Below are positions 1 through 8,947 of a stretch of DNA of 35,465 bases, piece after piece. The notes under the pieces are model-generated. The model saw nothing but the letters and a program-made list of their open reading frames with translations. It did not search any database and was not told where the DNA came from. This stretch comes from a virus, in IMG/VR virus record IMGVR_UViG_3300005578_000207, positions 1 through 35,465 of that record. The stretch is one strand, 5' to 3'. The position numbers were made by a program, and so were the translations under genes. Numbering within the stretch: the stretch's first letter is position 1; every line of letters starts with the position of its first letter.

Positions 1-243
1 TCACTTCGTCTTAGGCTTCCAGCCGCACACCTTCGCGCCTGCCTTGTTGTGCGCCAGGATAGCGGCTGCCGTCTCATCCGAAAGCACGTCCGCCTTGGAA
101 ACGTAGATTGGTTTCGTCCAGTCACACGCCGTATCAACCGTGCGCGTGACGATGCGCGGCTCGGGCTCAGTCCCTTGACCAGTCGTTGCGCAGCTGCTGA
201 GCAGCATCGCCAGGTTTGCCAGCAGCAATGTCGTTTTCCACAT
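1..243 (-). CDS. Outer-membrane spanin (Rz1-like lipoprotein)
   Basis: Eighty-residue protein with an N-terminal hydrophobic segment ending in a lipobox-like LSSC (Cys18), followed by a short mature part containing three Cys in all and a C-terminal CGWKPKTK. Rz1-type o-spanins are small lipoproteins of the outer membrane that join an inner-membrane spanin across the periplasm and disrupt the outer membrane as the last step of lysis. The gene starts inside the preceding spanin gene in another frame (77-nt overlap), a classic Rz/Rz1 arrangement. The DTACDWTKPIY and DETAAAILAHN segments are typical of this family in proteobacterial phages, from memory. The window begins at its stop codon, so what lies downstream is unknown. 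Confidence 0.8.
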   Translation of the reverse strand: MWKTTLLLANLAMLLSSCATTGQGTEPEPRIVTRTVDTACDWTKPIYVSKADVLSDETAAAILAHNKAGAKVCGWKPKTK

Positions 244-463
244 TTTCGCGCTCCTTTACAGCAGCGGCGCCGGCCTGGGCCGCTTGCTCGTTCGCCTTGG
301 CTGTAGCCGATTCCACAGCCGATACCTTCGCCTGAGCCTCTGCGGTCGCCTGGTCCGCCTTGGCCGATGCTGTCTTCGCCTGCTGGTGCCGGAACATGCC
401 GAACACAACGGCCAGCGCGGCCAAGATCCACGGGCCAATCTTCGTCAGCAGATCGATCGTCAT
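167..463 (-). CDS. Inner-membrane spanin (Rz-like)
   Basis: Ninety-eight residues starting at the ATG at 463, which overlaps the TGA of the lysozyme-like gene (ATGA). Residues about 8-23 form one membrane segment with a short cytoplasmic N-terminus. The rest is Ala/Glu/Lys/Gln-rich and predicted as a long coiled coil, as expected of a periplasmic i-spanin. A longer reading frame extends upstream to 550, but it lies inside the lysozyme-like gene and the coupled start fits better. The downstream overlapping lipoprotein supports the spanin call. The sequence is low in complexity, so the call rests on topology and position more than on motifs. Confidence 0.7.
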   Translation of the reverse strand: MTIDLLTKIGPWILAALAVVFGMFRHQQAKTASAKADQATAEAQAKVSAVESATAKANEQAAQAGAAAVKERENVENDIAAGKPGDAAQQLRNDWSRD

Positions 464-948
464 ACAGCCCCCTGTGCTTGCGTGTGGTTGACGCCCCATT
501 CGGCTGGGCGCGGCTTCCCCGGGCGCCATACGCGCTGATACAGCGCCCATGAGCCAATGGGATCATCAATGGACGGCAGCGGCTTGGGATCGGTCCAGAG
601 CAACAGACGCGCAGCACCAGCGGCCAGAACGTCGTCCGTTTCCAGAGCGCTATAGATGGCCACTGGGTCGTGGGCGACGTCGCGCGATGCGCACAGCGCC
701 TGCAGCTGCGTGCGCGTGCCAGGGAACAGAAAAAGGCCCCATACGCCGCCGCGCGTTGCCGGCGTACCTTGCTCGTTCTGCCAAAGTCCGCGAGCTGGGC
801 CCGCAGGCTGTTGGCGTCGATACGTGAGGTGCGATTCCTGCAAGCCGATCGACAGCAGCATCACGCGCGCCTGATCGCTCGTCATGCTCGGAGGCAACAG
901 CGCAAGCGCCGGATTGATGGCGTTGGTGAGCGCGTCGGCCGGCGTCAT
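460..948 (-). CDS. Lysozyme-like endolysin
   Basis: 162 residues. The segment around LLSIGLQESHL (Glu38) followed by GLWQNEQG (54-61) and GGVWGLF resembles the active-site region of lysozyme/transglycosylase-fold proteins, where a Glu in an ES.L motif is the catalytic acid. No signal peptide is seen, so release would depend on a holin. It sits between two small membrane proteins and the spanin pair, the normal place for an endolysin. The start ATG overlaps the upstream stop (ATGA). I recall close relatives in Burkholderiales phages that are mostly left as hypothetical. The enzyme activity is therefore inferred from fold-like motifs and position, not from a firm family match. Confidence 0.6.
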   Translation of the reverse strand: MTPADALTNAINPALALLPPSMTSDQARVMLLSIGLQESHLTYRRQQPAGPARGLWQNEQGTPATRGGVWGLFLFPGTRTQLQALCASRDVAHDPVAIYSALETDDVLAAGAARLLLWTDPKPLPSIDDPIGSWALYQRVWRPGKPRPAEWGVNHTQAQGAV

Positions 949-1238
949 GTCTTCGGCTCCTGCATATCGTCCGGCTTACGGAAGAACCGCTTGATGGCCT
1001 CAAGTACCGCCGCCTGCCGGATGCACTGCGCGGCAATGGCGATCAGCACACCGGCGATCGGAGCAAGCTGCTGGCCGTGCTTAGGGAACAGCGAGACGAC
1101 AACGGGCGCCAGGTCCGGCCAGTGTTCGTCTACCACCGGCACCGCCGCCAGCAGGATCACCGTCACTGCACCGCTGCGGAATGACCATCGGCGCCACACG
1201 TCGCGCACATCGTCGACAAAGAAGCTGCGAATGCTCAT
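945..1238 (-). CDS. Small two-TM membrane protein, holin candidate
   Basis: Ninety-seven residues from the ATG at 1238, which overlaps the preceding stop (ATGA) and has a GAGGTG ribosome-binding site. A GTG three codons upstream is less likely. Two hydrophobic segments are visible (about 23-36 and 58-73), separated by a short polar loop, with a basic N-terminus (RDVWRRW) and a charged tail ending in EPKT. Size, topology and position directly upstream of the lysozyme-like gene make it a reasonable holin, the protein that permeabilises the inner membrane at lysis time. I recall similar small phage proteins grouped under a DUF. The neighbouring 107-residue membrane protein is an alternative holin or a partner or antiholin. 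Confidence 0.55.
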   Translation of the reverse strand: MSIRSFFVDDVRDVWRRWSFRSGAVTVILLAAVPVVDEHWPDLAPVVVSLFPKHGQQLAPIAGVLIAIAAQCIRQAAVLEAIKRFFRKPDDMQEPKT

Positions 1239-1558
1239 CGTGCCCACCTCTTGATCTCGGGCCGCGCCGACGCGGCATTGCTCATAAGCAGGTTGCGAAC
1301 GTCTTTCAGGTCGCTGCTTATGTCTCGCAGCTGCTGCGTCGTTTCGCTTTTCTGCTGAACCTGTGTCTGCTCGATCCGCGTCATGCGATCGTCTTGGTTC
1401 TGTTCGCGCGCCTCAAGTCGATCAACGCGAGAGATCACTGCGAAGTAGGCCGCAGAAACCGCTACGATTCCGCCTATCAACGCCATGACCAGCGACTGCA
1501 CGTTGATGGTCATGTCCAGCAAGCGGCGCCCAGCGCTCGGTGAGGTCTGTGGTTCCAT
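1235..1558 (-). CDS. Single-TM protein with coiled-coil tail (lysis module)
   Basis: 107 residues counted from the ATG at 1558, which has GAGGA five bases upstream. The frame continues to a TTG at 1573 that overlaps the tailspike stop, but its signal is poorer. Residues 22-42 form one membrane segment. Residues 44-92 are charged and heptad-like (VDRLEAREQNQDDRMTRIEQ), giving a cytoplasmic or periplasmic coiled coil. Proteins with this layout occur in lysis cassettes next to holins (XhlA-like or other small DUF families), but no catalytic or diagnostic motif is present. Its stop overlaps the next start. A role as a holin accessory protein is inferred from position. Confidence 0.55.
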   Translation of the reverse strand: MEPQTSPSAGRRLLDMTINVQSLVMALIGGIVAVSAAYFAVISRVDRLEAREQNQDDRMTRIEQTQVQQKSETTQQLRDISSDLKDVRNLLMSNAASARPEIKRWAR

Positions 1559-1569
1559 AGGCTTCCTCG

Positions 1570-3792
1570 TCAAGCATCGATCGGAATGCTGATGTGATCC
1601 AAGTTCACCGAGGCGGCCGAGCCTGACTGGAGCGAAACGACGCCGGCGGTGTTGATCGCGACCACAGCGACAGCACCGTTGGAAACGGTGGGGAAAAGGT
1701 ACGTGCCGGTAATGGGCGCATATCCGGTGGGCAGCGTGAAGATGGTCCCAGTGCCACCCGTCACAGTGCCCTTGAGGCGTACATGCTTACCGAGTTTCCG
1801 ATAGCCGATCGTGTTGAACGGAGCGCCGTAGGTGTTGCTCCAGCCGGCGCCGAAAGATGGCGTCGTCCACCCGGATTCTTCATAGAAGTTGTAGCCGCCC
1901 GACGCATCCGAAATTTCCTGCACAAGCGTGTTGTGCGTGAACTTCAAAACGTCATTGCTGACCGCCCCGGAGCGGAACGCGATACCGCGCACTTGAGGCG
2001 TTGACGAATCCTCGACTACGGCATCGATCTGGTTTCGGTTGCCATAGACATCGATGGCGAACGATGCGCCAGCTGCGCCCGATCGGCCGTCCTGCCAGCT
2101 ATTGACGAACCACTTGCCGTTGTTGCCGCCGATCAGCACCGATTGCGCACCGCAATTCTTGCTATTCACGCGGTACGTGTTCCCCTCTGATGCATTTGCG
2201 CCGAGGGCCTGAACTTCATGCACTGCCGGGCCGGTTGTGCCCTGAGCGGTCACGTCAAGCTCAGACGAATAGCACTTCGCTGTGATCTGCACACCGGCAA
2301 TCGAGCACCCGTTGATAACGGTGATGCGGAAGTTGTTGGCGCTCGAATAGTTGACGTTCTGGTTTCCGTAGACGAAACCGGTCTGTGTGGGGGTGTCGAT
2401 GACAAAAGTGCCGACGTTTCCAACGCAATTGTCGAGAACGCGCGCGCCGTAGTTGCAGCGGCTGGATGTGCAGTGGAACTCGTTGTAGCTGCTGCTGTTG
2501 ATGTCGAAGCCAGCAGGATTCTGGGCAGAGAAACCGCAGTTCTCAACGTAGGCTTGCACATAGCCATAGTTGGAGTTGATGAACGCGCCGAAACCGCCCT
2601 GCCAGCAGTTGACGCCGCGCACATCGCTGATGTGATAGTTCTTGGTGTTCGTGAGCGCGATACCCCAATCCGTCAGATCGTCTGGAGGTGTCGTGCGGTT
2701 GGAGCGGTTACCGTCGAAGGTAATGCCGCGCACCACGATGCCCGCAATCGCCGTAGAAGCGTTGCCGTAGGCTAGTTGGCCAACATCACAGACATTCCCC
2801 TCGCTGACGTTGCCGCCGGTTGCAGTTCCATCGGTGAAGGTGTAATTGAGCGACTTGCACTGGAACTGCGTGCTGCTCAGCACGGCCGTGACGATATAGC
2901 CGACGTTGTATGCGCTCGCGGACGTGCCCTTGATGCTAATGCCTTGGCCGACAAATACGCCGCTCGGTGTTGACGTGGTGACGGTGGCGACCTGGCCTGC
3001 CATGCTGAACGACGAAATGCTGTATGTCGTCGCAGGAAGAACAATCTTGGTGACAGATGCCCCTTCGCCGATAAGGCCAGAATTACTGGTTCGGATTGCC
3101 ACACTGCCGGTGTATGTGCCGGCAGGAAGATAGGGAATTTTCCCGGCAATGGCACATATTGCTTGTGCTGCTGCAATCGCAGCGCTCTGGCTCGCCGATA
3201 CACCAGCCGTCACGCCAAGCAGCGTTATATCGAACAATGCACCCTCGGCGCGCTTCCACCGTGCGCCGTCAGCAGCCACAATCGTGCGCCAACCATCATC
3301 TGCAGTCGTGGTATCGCTGAGATCGCACCAGTAAAAGCCGAACCCAGATTTCGTGGAACCGTCAACGAAGGCGCGCGTATAGAGCGTTTTCGAGATCGTA
3401 CGCAACGTCGCAAAGGAATCGACGACGCGGTTGTTTTTGGAAAGGAGGAAGGAAGCGAGCGTGCCGCCATCGAAGCCGATCATGGCCGCGCCGCCGGCGC
3501 CGCTTTGCGAGCTAAGATCAGCGCCCCCCACGCTCGAATCGACGGTTTGATCCCAAATCAGGCTGCCCGTCGAGTCCTTGAGAACTTGCCGGTATGATCC
3601 AGTACCCCAGATGACCGCCTCGCCACGTGCGTCGAGAACAATGGGATTGGCATTCGGCACCGACAATGCCTGATCGGAAAACGTGTCCTTGCGCGTGGTC
3701 GTGTTGACCACATAGAAATCAACAGTGCCGCCCGACAGGGGGCGCCCATTGGCATCGACGAACTGGACTTTCCCCTTCGGAACCATTGGCAT
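1570..3792 (-). CDS. Tailspike with P22-type head-binding domain
   Basis: 740 residues. The first ~90 residues (VQFVDANGRPLSGGTVDFYV, then LDARGEAVIWGTGSYRQVLK and GSLIWDQTVD) match the P22 tailspike head-binding domain that attaches the spike to the portal-side tail. The middle (about 190-640) is rich in short beta repeats with Asn, Gly and Val, typical of a right-handed beta-helix that binds and often cleaves surface polysaccharide. Catalytic residues cannot be assigned by eye. The C-terminal ~95 residues resemble the end of the candidate needle protein at 9775-10494. The ATG at 3792 has GGAG ten bases upstream; a second ATG two codons later is worse placed. It lies between the ejection proteins and the lysis genes and sets host range. 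Confidence 0.85.
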   Translation of the reverse strand: MPMVPKGKVQFVDANGRPLSGGTVDFYVVNTTTRKDTFSDQALSVPNANPIVLDARGEAVIWGTGSYRQVLKDSTGSLIWDQTVDSSVGGADLSSQSGAGGAAMIGFDGGTLASFLLSKNNRVVDSFATLRTISKTLYTRAFVDGSTKSGFGFYWCDLSDTTTADDGWRTIVAADGARWKRAEGALFDITLLGVTAGVSASQSAAIAAAQAICAIAGKIPYLPAGTYTGSVAIRTSNSGLIGEGASVTKIVLPATTYSISSFSMAGQVATVTTSTPSGVFVGQGISIKGTSASAYNVGYIVTAVLSSTQFQCKSLNYTFTDGTATGGNVSEGNVCDVGQLAYGNASTAIAGIVVRGITFDGNRSNRTTPPDDLTDWGIALTNTKNYHISDVRGVNCWQGGFGAFINSNYGYVQAYVENCGFSAQNPAGFDINSSSYNEFHCTSSRCNYGARVLDNCVGNVGTFVIDTPTQTGFVYGNQNVNYSSANNFRITVINGCSIAGVQITAKCYSSELDVTAQGTTGPAVHEVQALGANASEGNTYRVNSKNCGAQSVLIGGNNGKWFVNSWQDGRSGAAGASFAIDVYGNRNQIDAVVEDSSTPQVRGIAFRSGAVSNDVLKFTHNTLVQEISDASGGYNFYEESGWTTPSFGAGWSNTYGAPFNTIGYRKLGKHVRLKGTVTGGTGTIFTLPTGYAPITGTYLFPTVSNGAVAVVAINTAGVVSLQSGSAASVNLDHISIPIDA

Positions 3793-3876
3793 GATCTATA
3801 TTCTCCGTATCACAAAGCCGATTGCATTGACATGAGCAAATTCGTGGTTTCTCTGGTCGCTTCTGGGCTATTCACG

Positions 3877-6615
3877 CTACTGCTGCGGCTGGGCGCGGCC
3901 TGGTATAGCCGCCCCACCGATCCCCGGAAGGAGCGGCAAAAGCTGATTGACCGAACTGAACGATTGGGCGCTCGGCGCGCTCTGGATCTGGCCGGCAAGC
4001 GCCTGATTCGCCGCACGTTCGTTGAGGAACTGTGTGATCGAATTGCGGGCGATGTTGATGCCAGGAAGGCCGCCGACCTTTCCAGCCATCTGCGAAAGTA
4101 GATTCATGACGGCCGCACCCGTGTTCGAGTTGTTGACCGCCGAACCAGCCGGCTGCGCCTGCACGTTCGCTGCCACGCGCCCGATCTGCTTCAACTGAGC
4201 AACCTGCTCAGGCGCAAACAGGGCATTCAGCTTTGCGTCACCGAGAGAGTTCAGAGCCTTATTGAAGGCCGACTGACTGAACGTTCCGATCTCATCCGAT
4301 GCGCCGTTGAGCGCTTTCTGCTTCAGGTAATCGACCACCTGCGAGCGCAGCGCGTTGCCCTGGTCTGGCACGAGGCTCATCAACGAATTGACATCCCCCA
4401 CGTTGCCGTTGAGCACATAGCGCTTGAAGAAGTTGTCGGGCACTGCATCGCCGTTCACCACCGCTTTGAGCGCAGGGTTGTTGTCGATCGTGCCGAAGCG
4501 TTCGGCGGCTGCTTGGCGAGCCTGATTGAACGCCGACATCGCGGCGTCACCTGAGCCCGACGGGCCGCGTGCGGCAGCTTGCGCGGCCGTCACCATCTGA
4601 TTTCCACCAGCGGCGGCACTATTCAGTGGCTGCGCCTGATCCAGCGCACTGCGCAGCGCGCCCAGCGCAAAGCGCTCGTTCCCGTTGCTCGACGCTCGGA
4701 TGTCATTGCCGAGCAGCGTCTTCAATTGCTCGCCGACGCCCACCGTCAGCGGCATTTCGCCCGTTGAAATCTTGTTCAGGATGCCCCGGTAGTACTCGGG
4801 CAGGAAGGCGTGCGCCATGCCCTGGTCGAGCTGACCTAGCGCTGTGTCGGCAAACTGGCGCCCGTTGAGCGGGATGTCGCCGCCGTTGAGATTGCGCGCT
4901 TGGGTGTAGAGCTGGTCGACGTTGCTGCGCATTGCGGCGTCACGTGCTGCCAGCGAGTCGATCATCCCCTGACCGGCTTGGAACTGGCCCGGCGCACTCT
5001 CTGCGCCGGCCTTATTCAGCGAGTTGACCAGCGCTGTGTTTTGGTTGGCAAAGCGCTCCATGAGCGGTTCGCCCGCGCCCTGCACGCCGCGCAGGTTCTT
5101 CTCTGCCGTGAACTGCGCCGCGTCGCGTGTGGCTTGCCCCAGCGTCAGGCCATTGCCTGCACCCAGCACTGCGTCGCCTTCAGCCTTCCGCAGTGCCGAT
5201 GCCGCATCCAACGTTCGGCCAGATCCCAGCGCGTCGGCTACCTGCGTGCGCACGCCGTTGAGAATCGACTGCGGGATGGCAGCCAGATCAATGCCAGAAT
5301 CACGCGCAGCCGCAGCAAGCACCTGATCCGCGTTTGCCATGGTCGCTGCTTGGCCACCTGGCAGCATCGACTTCACGTTCGCGACGATGCGGTTTGCGGC
5401 AGTGGCCAGTGTGTCTCCCACCTTACCCAGCGCTGAACCAACAGCGCCGCCGGCAACACCGCCGAGTGCGCCCATGGCCGTGCGCGCTCCAATGTCGGAA
5501 AGCGTCGTATTGCTGTCGGTCGGCTGCAGGTTGGTAGTGACCGCACCGGCCAGCGCATTGCGGCCGATGGCGGTTTCGAGCAGAGGAGAGAGCACCTTTC
5601 CGGCGACGCCTCCCACCTTGACCGCGCCGTTGGCAATCGGGCCGGCTACGAGGTTTGCTGGGTTGGCCATCGCGCCCGCAACGTCATTCACGATGGATTC
5701 GGTGCCTTTGTTCGGCGTGGGCGTAACGGCATCAACCCCGCGCCGCAATACTGCACCTGGATCTTGCAGTTGCGCGCCTGTCGCCATGTTGACCAGAGCA
5801 TTGAGGGGATTGCCAACGATGCTCACTGCATCGGCCACGCCATGCCCAGCGGCGCGAGCCGTCAGGCCGATCTGCCGGCCTAGCTGGTCAAGGAACCCGG
5901 GTTGATCCTGCTGGGACACCGCTGGCGATGCCGCTGGGGCTTGCGAGACGGCCGTCGGTTGCGTTGTTTGCGCCGCCTGAGGCGGTTGCTGCGTCGCGGC
6001 TGTCTGAACGCCTTGCAGGCGTGCAGCGAGGGACGCCGGCATCCCTGCAGCAGCGGCATCAACAATGGGAGCAGGTGCAGAAGCGGCAACCGGCGCTTGT
6101 TGTGTCCCATCCGGGATACCGAGGCGCGCGGCCAACGATGGCGGCATCGGCGCCCCCTGAGTGTTTCCAGAGTCAGCACTTGCCACGGCGTCCCCCATGC
6201 GTCGAACGAGCGCCACCGCGCCCGCGAGTTTGTTCCCGTAGGCCGGGTCTTCTGCGTAGCCGCCTTTTTGCCCCGGACGCAGGCCGGCGGTGAATGCCGA
6301 TAGGTCAGAACCCGTCCCCATCACACCAGGGAAGCGCCGACTCAGCAGGTCTGCATATCCGCTAGCGAAATCCTGCGGCGTCGCGTATGCGCGATAGCGA
6401 TCCGTGCTGCCGGTCTGGTTGTCGACGGCGGCCACGCCACCGCCCGACAAGTCCTTGATGTTTCCCAGGTTGTTCGTGCCCGGAATTACTGAGCGGCCCC
6501 AGCCCGTTTCTAGGCCCCATTGCCCGAGCACGTTTGCCGGATCGACGCCCAGCGCCTGCCCAACCTGCTGCGCAAGCGGGGCGTTCTGGGCGATGAAGGC
6601 GCGCGGGTCGGCCAT
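3877..6615 (-). CDS. DNA-ejection protein with N-terminal muramidase-type domain (gp16 position)
   Basis: 912 residues from the ATG at 6615, which shares one base with the upstream stop (TGATG). Residues ~1-140 look like a glucosaminidase/FlgJ-type (GH73-like) domain: VLGQWGLETGWG with the probable catalytic Glu36, then NNLGNIK (48-54) and GGYAEDPAYGNKL. The remaining ~770 residues are Ala/Gly/Gln-rich and helical with no recognised domain. In P22-like podoviruses the last of three ejection proteins (gp16) leaves the virion with the DNA and helps it cross the envelope. Some podoviruses carry a cell-wall hydrolase in such a protein. Position after the gp7- and gp20-position genes fits. The upstream 12-codon extension of the frame is rejected as it overlaps the previous gene. 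Confidence 0.75.
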   Translation of the reverse strand: MADPRAFIAQNAPLAQQVGQALGVDPANVLGQWGLETGWGRSVIPGTNNLGNIKDLSGGGVAAVDNQTGSTDRYRAYATPQDFASGYADLLSRRFPGVMGTGSDLSAFTAGLRPGQKGGYAEDPAYGNKLAGAVALVRRMGDAVASADSGNTQGAPMPPSLAARLGIPDGTQQAPVAASAPAPIVDAAAAGMPASLAARLQGVQTAATQQPPQAAQTTQPTAVSQAPAASPAVSQQDQPGFLDQLGRQIGLTARAAGHGVADAVSIVGNPLNALVNMATGAQLQDPGAVLRRGVDAVTPTPNKGTESIVNDVAGAMANPANLVAGPIANGAVKVGGVAGKVLSPLLETAIGRNALAGAVTTNLQPTDSNTTLSDIGARTAMGALGGVAGGAVGSALGKVGDTLATAANRIVANVKSMLPGGQAATMANADQVLAAAARDSGIDLAAIPQSILNGVRTQVADALGSGRTLDAASALRKAEGDAVLGAGNGLTLGQATRDAAQFTAEKNLRGVQGAGEPLMERFANQNTALVNSLNKAGAESAPGQFQAGQGMIDSLAARDAAMRSNVDQLYTQARNLNGGDIPLNGRQFADTALGQLDQGMAHAFLPEYYRGILNKISTGEMPLTVGVGEQLKTLLGNDIRASSNGNERFALGALRSALDQAQPLNSAAAGGNQMVTAAQAAARGPSGSGDAAMSAFNQARQAAAERFGTIDNNPALKAVVNGDAVPDNFFKRYVLNGNVGDVNSLMSLVPDQGNALRSQVVDYLKQKALNGASDEIGTFSQSAFNKALNSLGDAKLNALFAPEQVAQLKQIGRVAANVQAQPAGSAVNNSNTGAAVMNLLSQMAGKVGGLPGINIARNSITQFLNERAANQALAGQIQSAPSAQSFSSVNQLLPLLPGIGGAAIPGRAQPQQ

Positions 6616-8102
6616 CAGTGCGCTCCTGCCTGCGTCTGCGGCGTAAGCCAACCGTTCTTCTCGGCTAGCGCCCAGGTAGCGTTGAACTTGCTCTGCTCGG
6701 CCGACGACATGCGGCTATACATGCGCTGCAGATCAGCATCGCTCATTTGCGACGCGACGAACGCGCGCGGGTCGACTTGCGCATTCCAGCGCGTTTGAAA
6801 GTCGCGGAAGCTGCCGGGCGCAGCGCCAGACTGTTGAAACGCCTGCGTCATGGCCGCTTTGTAACCCTCCAGACCGATCGTCATGCGCAGGATCTGGTCG
6901 TTGGCAAGGTTCGAGATCTTGTCGTTCGGGTTGCCGCTGACGGCTGCCGCCAGCTTCGAGTCCGATCCGTTGCCCATCGATGCCATCTGATTGGTGGCGT
7001 AGGCGGTCATCACCTTGTGGAACTCGTCGAAGTCGCGGACCTTGTTCATGTCGACCATGCCGCCTATGCCAGGCATATTGCCGACGATGGTCTTGAACTG
7101 GTTCCAGCGATCCTGATTCGGGCCCGTGGTGATGTTTTGCAGGGCTTGCAGACCAGTTTGCAGCTGCAAGATGCGCGTTGGTGCGCCTTGGGCTTCCGTG
7201 TACGCAGCATCGGCCGCTTTGGCGTCGAGCTGGCCGGTCTCAGCGGATGCAGCCTCTTGGCCAAGCTTCGGGCCGGTGGGAAGGAACGCGCCCGGCGCGC
7301 CACCGGCGCCACCGGCAGTTCCCGCGACAGCGCCAGGCATCGCGCCGCCCATGGCACCCCCACCACCGCCATAGCCAGGCGTACCCGGCACCAGCGAGCC
7401 CATCGGCACGCTGCCCGGCTGCCCGTTCTGGAAGGTGGGCACGCGCGCCGCAGCCTCTGCCGGCGTGAGCGTGCTTGGGATGAAGGTGCTGCTGCCGGTC
7501 GGCTGTCCGGTCATCGGGTCAAGCGAGACAATCGAATTGCCGGCGCCGTTGTTGATCACCTGCGTATTCGGCTTGATGTTCGCGATCATCTGCGCGGCCT
7601 TATCGGCTGCACCGGCCTGCGTCACCAGCCAAGAGCGCAAACCTTGCGGATCGGTCGGCATCGTCGCAAGCCGTGCGCGAGCCATGTCCATCGGCACCAC
7701 ACCGCTTTGCACGAGGCCGCCGATGGCGTCATAGACCTTGGCCGGCGTGATGTCCTTGTCGAGTAGCAGGCCGCCGTATGTCTGCCGCACCGAATCCAAC
7801 TTCGCGGCATTGAAGTCGAACTGCTTTTTCTGCTGGTCAAGCGCCTGGCCCATGATCTGCGGCAGGTTGTACGCGCCCGGGCCTTGCGCCAGATTCGCAG
7901 ACAGCTTGCCGTAATCGACTTGGCCAGTTGTCGGATCGGTCGAATCCTTGAAGGCCTGCGACGCGGCCATGTTGGCGTTGATCTGCTGGCCAAGAGCCTG
8001 CTGCTGAAGCAACGACCCGCCAAGCTGCGCGGCTTGCGCAACCTGCATCAGCGGATTCGTCGGCGTTGCGACCTTGAGGGGGATGGAGTAATCGAGCGGC
8101 AT
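6615..8102 (-). CDS. DNA-ejection protein (gp20 position)
   Basis: 495 residues, rich in Ala, Gln and Gly, with a helical N-terminal half (QAAQLGGSLLQQQALGQQ) and a Gly-rich linker near residues 239-272. There is no enzyme motif and no signal peptide. Composition and place between the 277-residue and 912-residue ejection proteins match gp20 of P22-like phages, an internal virion protein released into the host with the genome. It is followed without a gap by the muramidase-bearing protein. Sequence families of these proteins diverge strongly, so the call rests on gene order and composition. Confidence 0.65.
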   Translation of the reverse strand: MPLDYSIPLKVATPTNPLMQVAQAAQLGGSLLQQQALGQQINANMAASQAFKDSTDPTTGQVDYGKLSANLAQGPGAYNLPQIMGQALDQQKKQFDFNAAKLDSVRQTYGGLLLDKDITPAKVYDAIGGLVQSGVVPMDMARARLATMPTDPQGLRSWLVTQAGAADKAAQMIANIKPNTQVINNGAGNSIVSLDPMTGQPTGSSTFIPSTLTPAEAAARVPTFQNGQPGSVPMGSLVPGTPGYGGGGGAMGGAMPGAVAGTAGGAGGAPGAFLPTGPKLGQEAASAETGQLDAKAADAAYTEAQGAPTRILQLQTGLQALQNITTGPNQDRWNQFKTIVGNMPGIGGMVDMNKVRDFDEFHKVMTAYATNQMASMGNGSDSKLAAAVSGNPNDKISNLANDQILRMTIGLEGYKAAMTQAFQQSGAAPGSFRDFQTRWNAQVDPRAFVASQMSDADLQRMYSRMSSAEQSKFNATWALAEKNGWLTPQTQAGAH

Positions 8103-8110
8103 CGCTTACC

Positions 8111-8944
8111 TCAATAGGTGGGGTTCGGCCCGTAGTACGAGCCGCTTGCGCCGAACGGATTGGAACCCGTGAAATTTGAGCCGGAAGAGCCTGTAGAGCC
8201 CGAGCCATACATGCCACCGTTTGGCATATAACCGCCCATCAGCGCGATGCCACCGAGGCTGTTCAGACCGCCGGCGACTGCATTTGAAGACCCGACGCGG
8301 CCGGCTGCCGCAGCATTTGCGCCGCCCATGAGCGTGTCCCCGATGCTGTTCATGGTCGAGGCTCCGAGGCTGCCGGCGGTCGCTGCCGCGTTCTGTCCGC
8401 TGCCCACCAAGCTCCACAGACGATTCACGCGGTTGGCTGCCGAACCATAGTTCGTGTTGAAGGTGTTCAGGGCCCGGCTATAGACATCGTTGTAGGTGTT
8501 GTCGGCCAGCCCAGTTGAGTAGTCAGCGGCGCCGCGCATCGCTGCGCCCGAAGCACCCAGGCCCTTCGCTGATGCGCTGTTTTGGACCGCTTTCAGCCCT
8601 TGCTGGAGGGTGAACTGGTAGCCAGGCGTCTGCTGCGCTTGAGCAAGCGTGGGCGCGGTGAACGTCTGATTCAGGATGTTGCTTGGATCCGTGTTCCAGT
8701 TGGAATCGAAACCCATCGCGCGCAGCAAGGGATTGATGGCGTTGGTGCCGAGGTCAAGAAACGGTTTTAGGTTCTGCTGCGTCTGCGTCCACTGGTTGTT
8801 CTGCAGGTCGGCAACATACCGAGACGCGCCTGCCTGGGTATCTGCGGCGTCTTGCGCGCCGTTTGAGCTGATCATGGCGCCACCGATGGCGCCAACGCCG
8901 GCCGCGATACCGCCAATGGCTGCGCCAGAAAGTCCGAAAGCCAT
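8111..8944 (-). CDS. DNA transfer/ejection protein (gp7 position)
   Basis: 277 residues. The N-terminus is a Gly/Ala-rich hydrophobic stretch (LSGAAIGGIAAGVGAIGGAM, from residue 5), followed by an amphipathic helical middle (LQQGLKAVQNSASAKGLG) and a Gly/Ser-rich tail ending in GPNPTY. Such proteins are commonly annotated as phage DNA transfer protein. In P22 the corresponding gp7 is the first of three ejected proteins and is thought to form part of an envelope-spanning channel. The hydrophobic glycine-rich N-terminus suits membrane insertion after ejection. It is eight bases upstream of the gp20-position gene. Confidence 0.7.
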   Translation of the reverse strand: MAFGLSGAAIGGIAAGVGAIGGAMISSNGAQDAADTQAGASRYVADLQNNQWTQTQQNLKPFLDLGTNAINPLLRAMGFDSNWNTDPSNILNQTFTAPTLAQAQQTPGYQFTLQQGLKAVQNSASAKGLGASGAAMRGAADYSTGLADNTYNDVYSRALNTFNTNYGSAANRVNRLWSLVGSGQNAAATAGSLGASTMNSIGDTLMGGANAAAAGRVGSSNAVAGGLNSLGGIALMGGYMPNGGMYGSGSTGSSGSNFTGSNPFGASGSYYGPNPTY

Positions 8945-8947
8945 GAT

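Noticed and set aside
6747-7766. Plus-strand open frame of 339 codons
   Set aside because: It is antisense to the gp20-position ejection gene. Composition is Arg/His/Leu-rich without domains.
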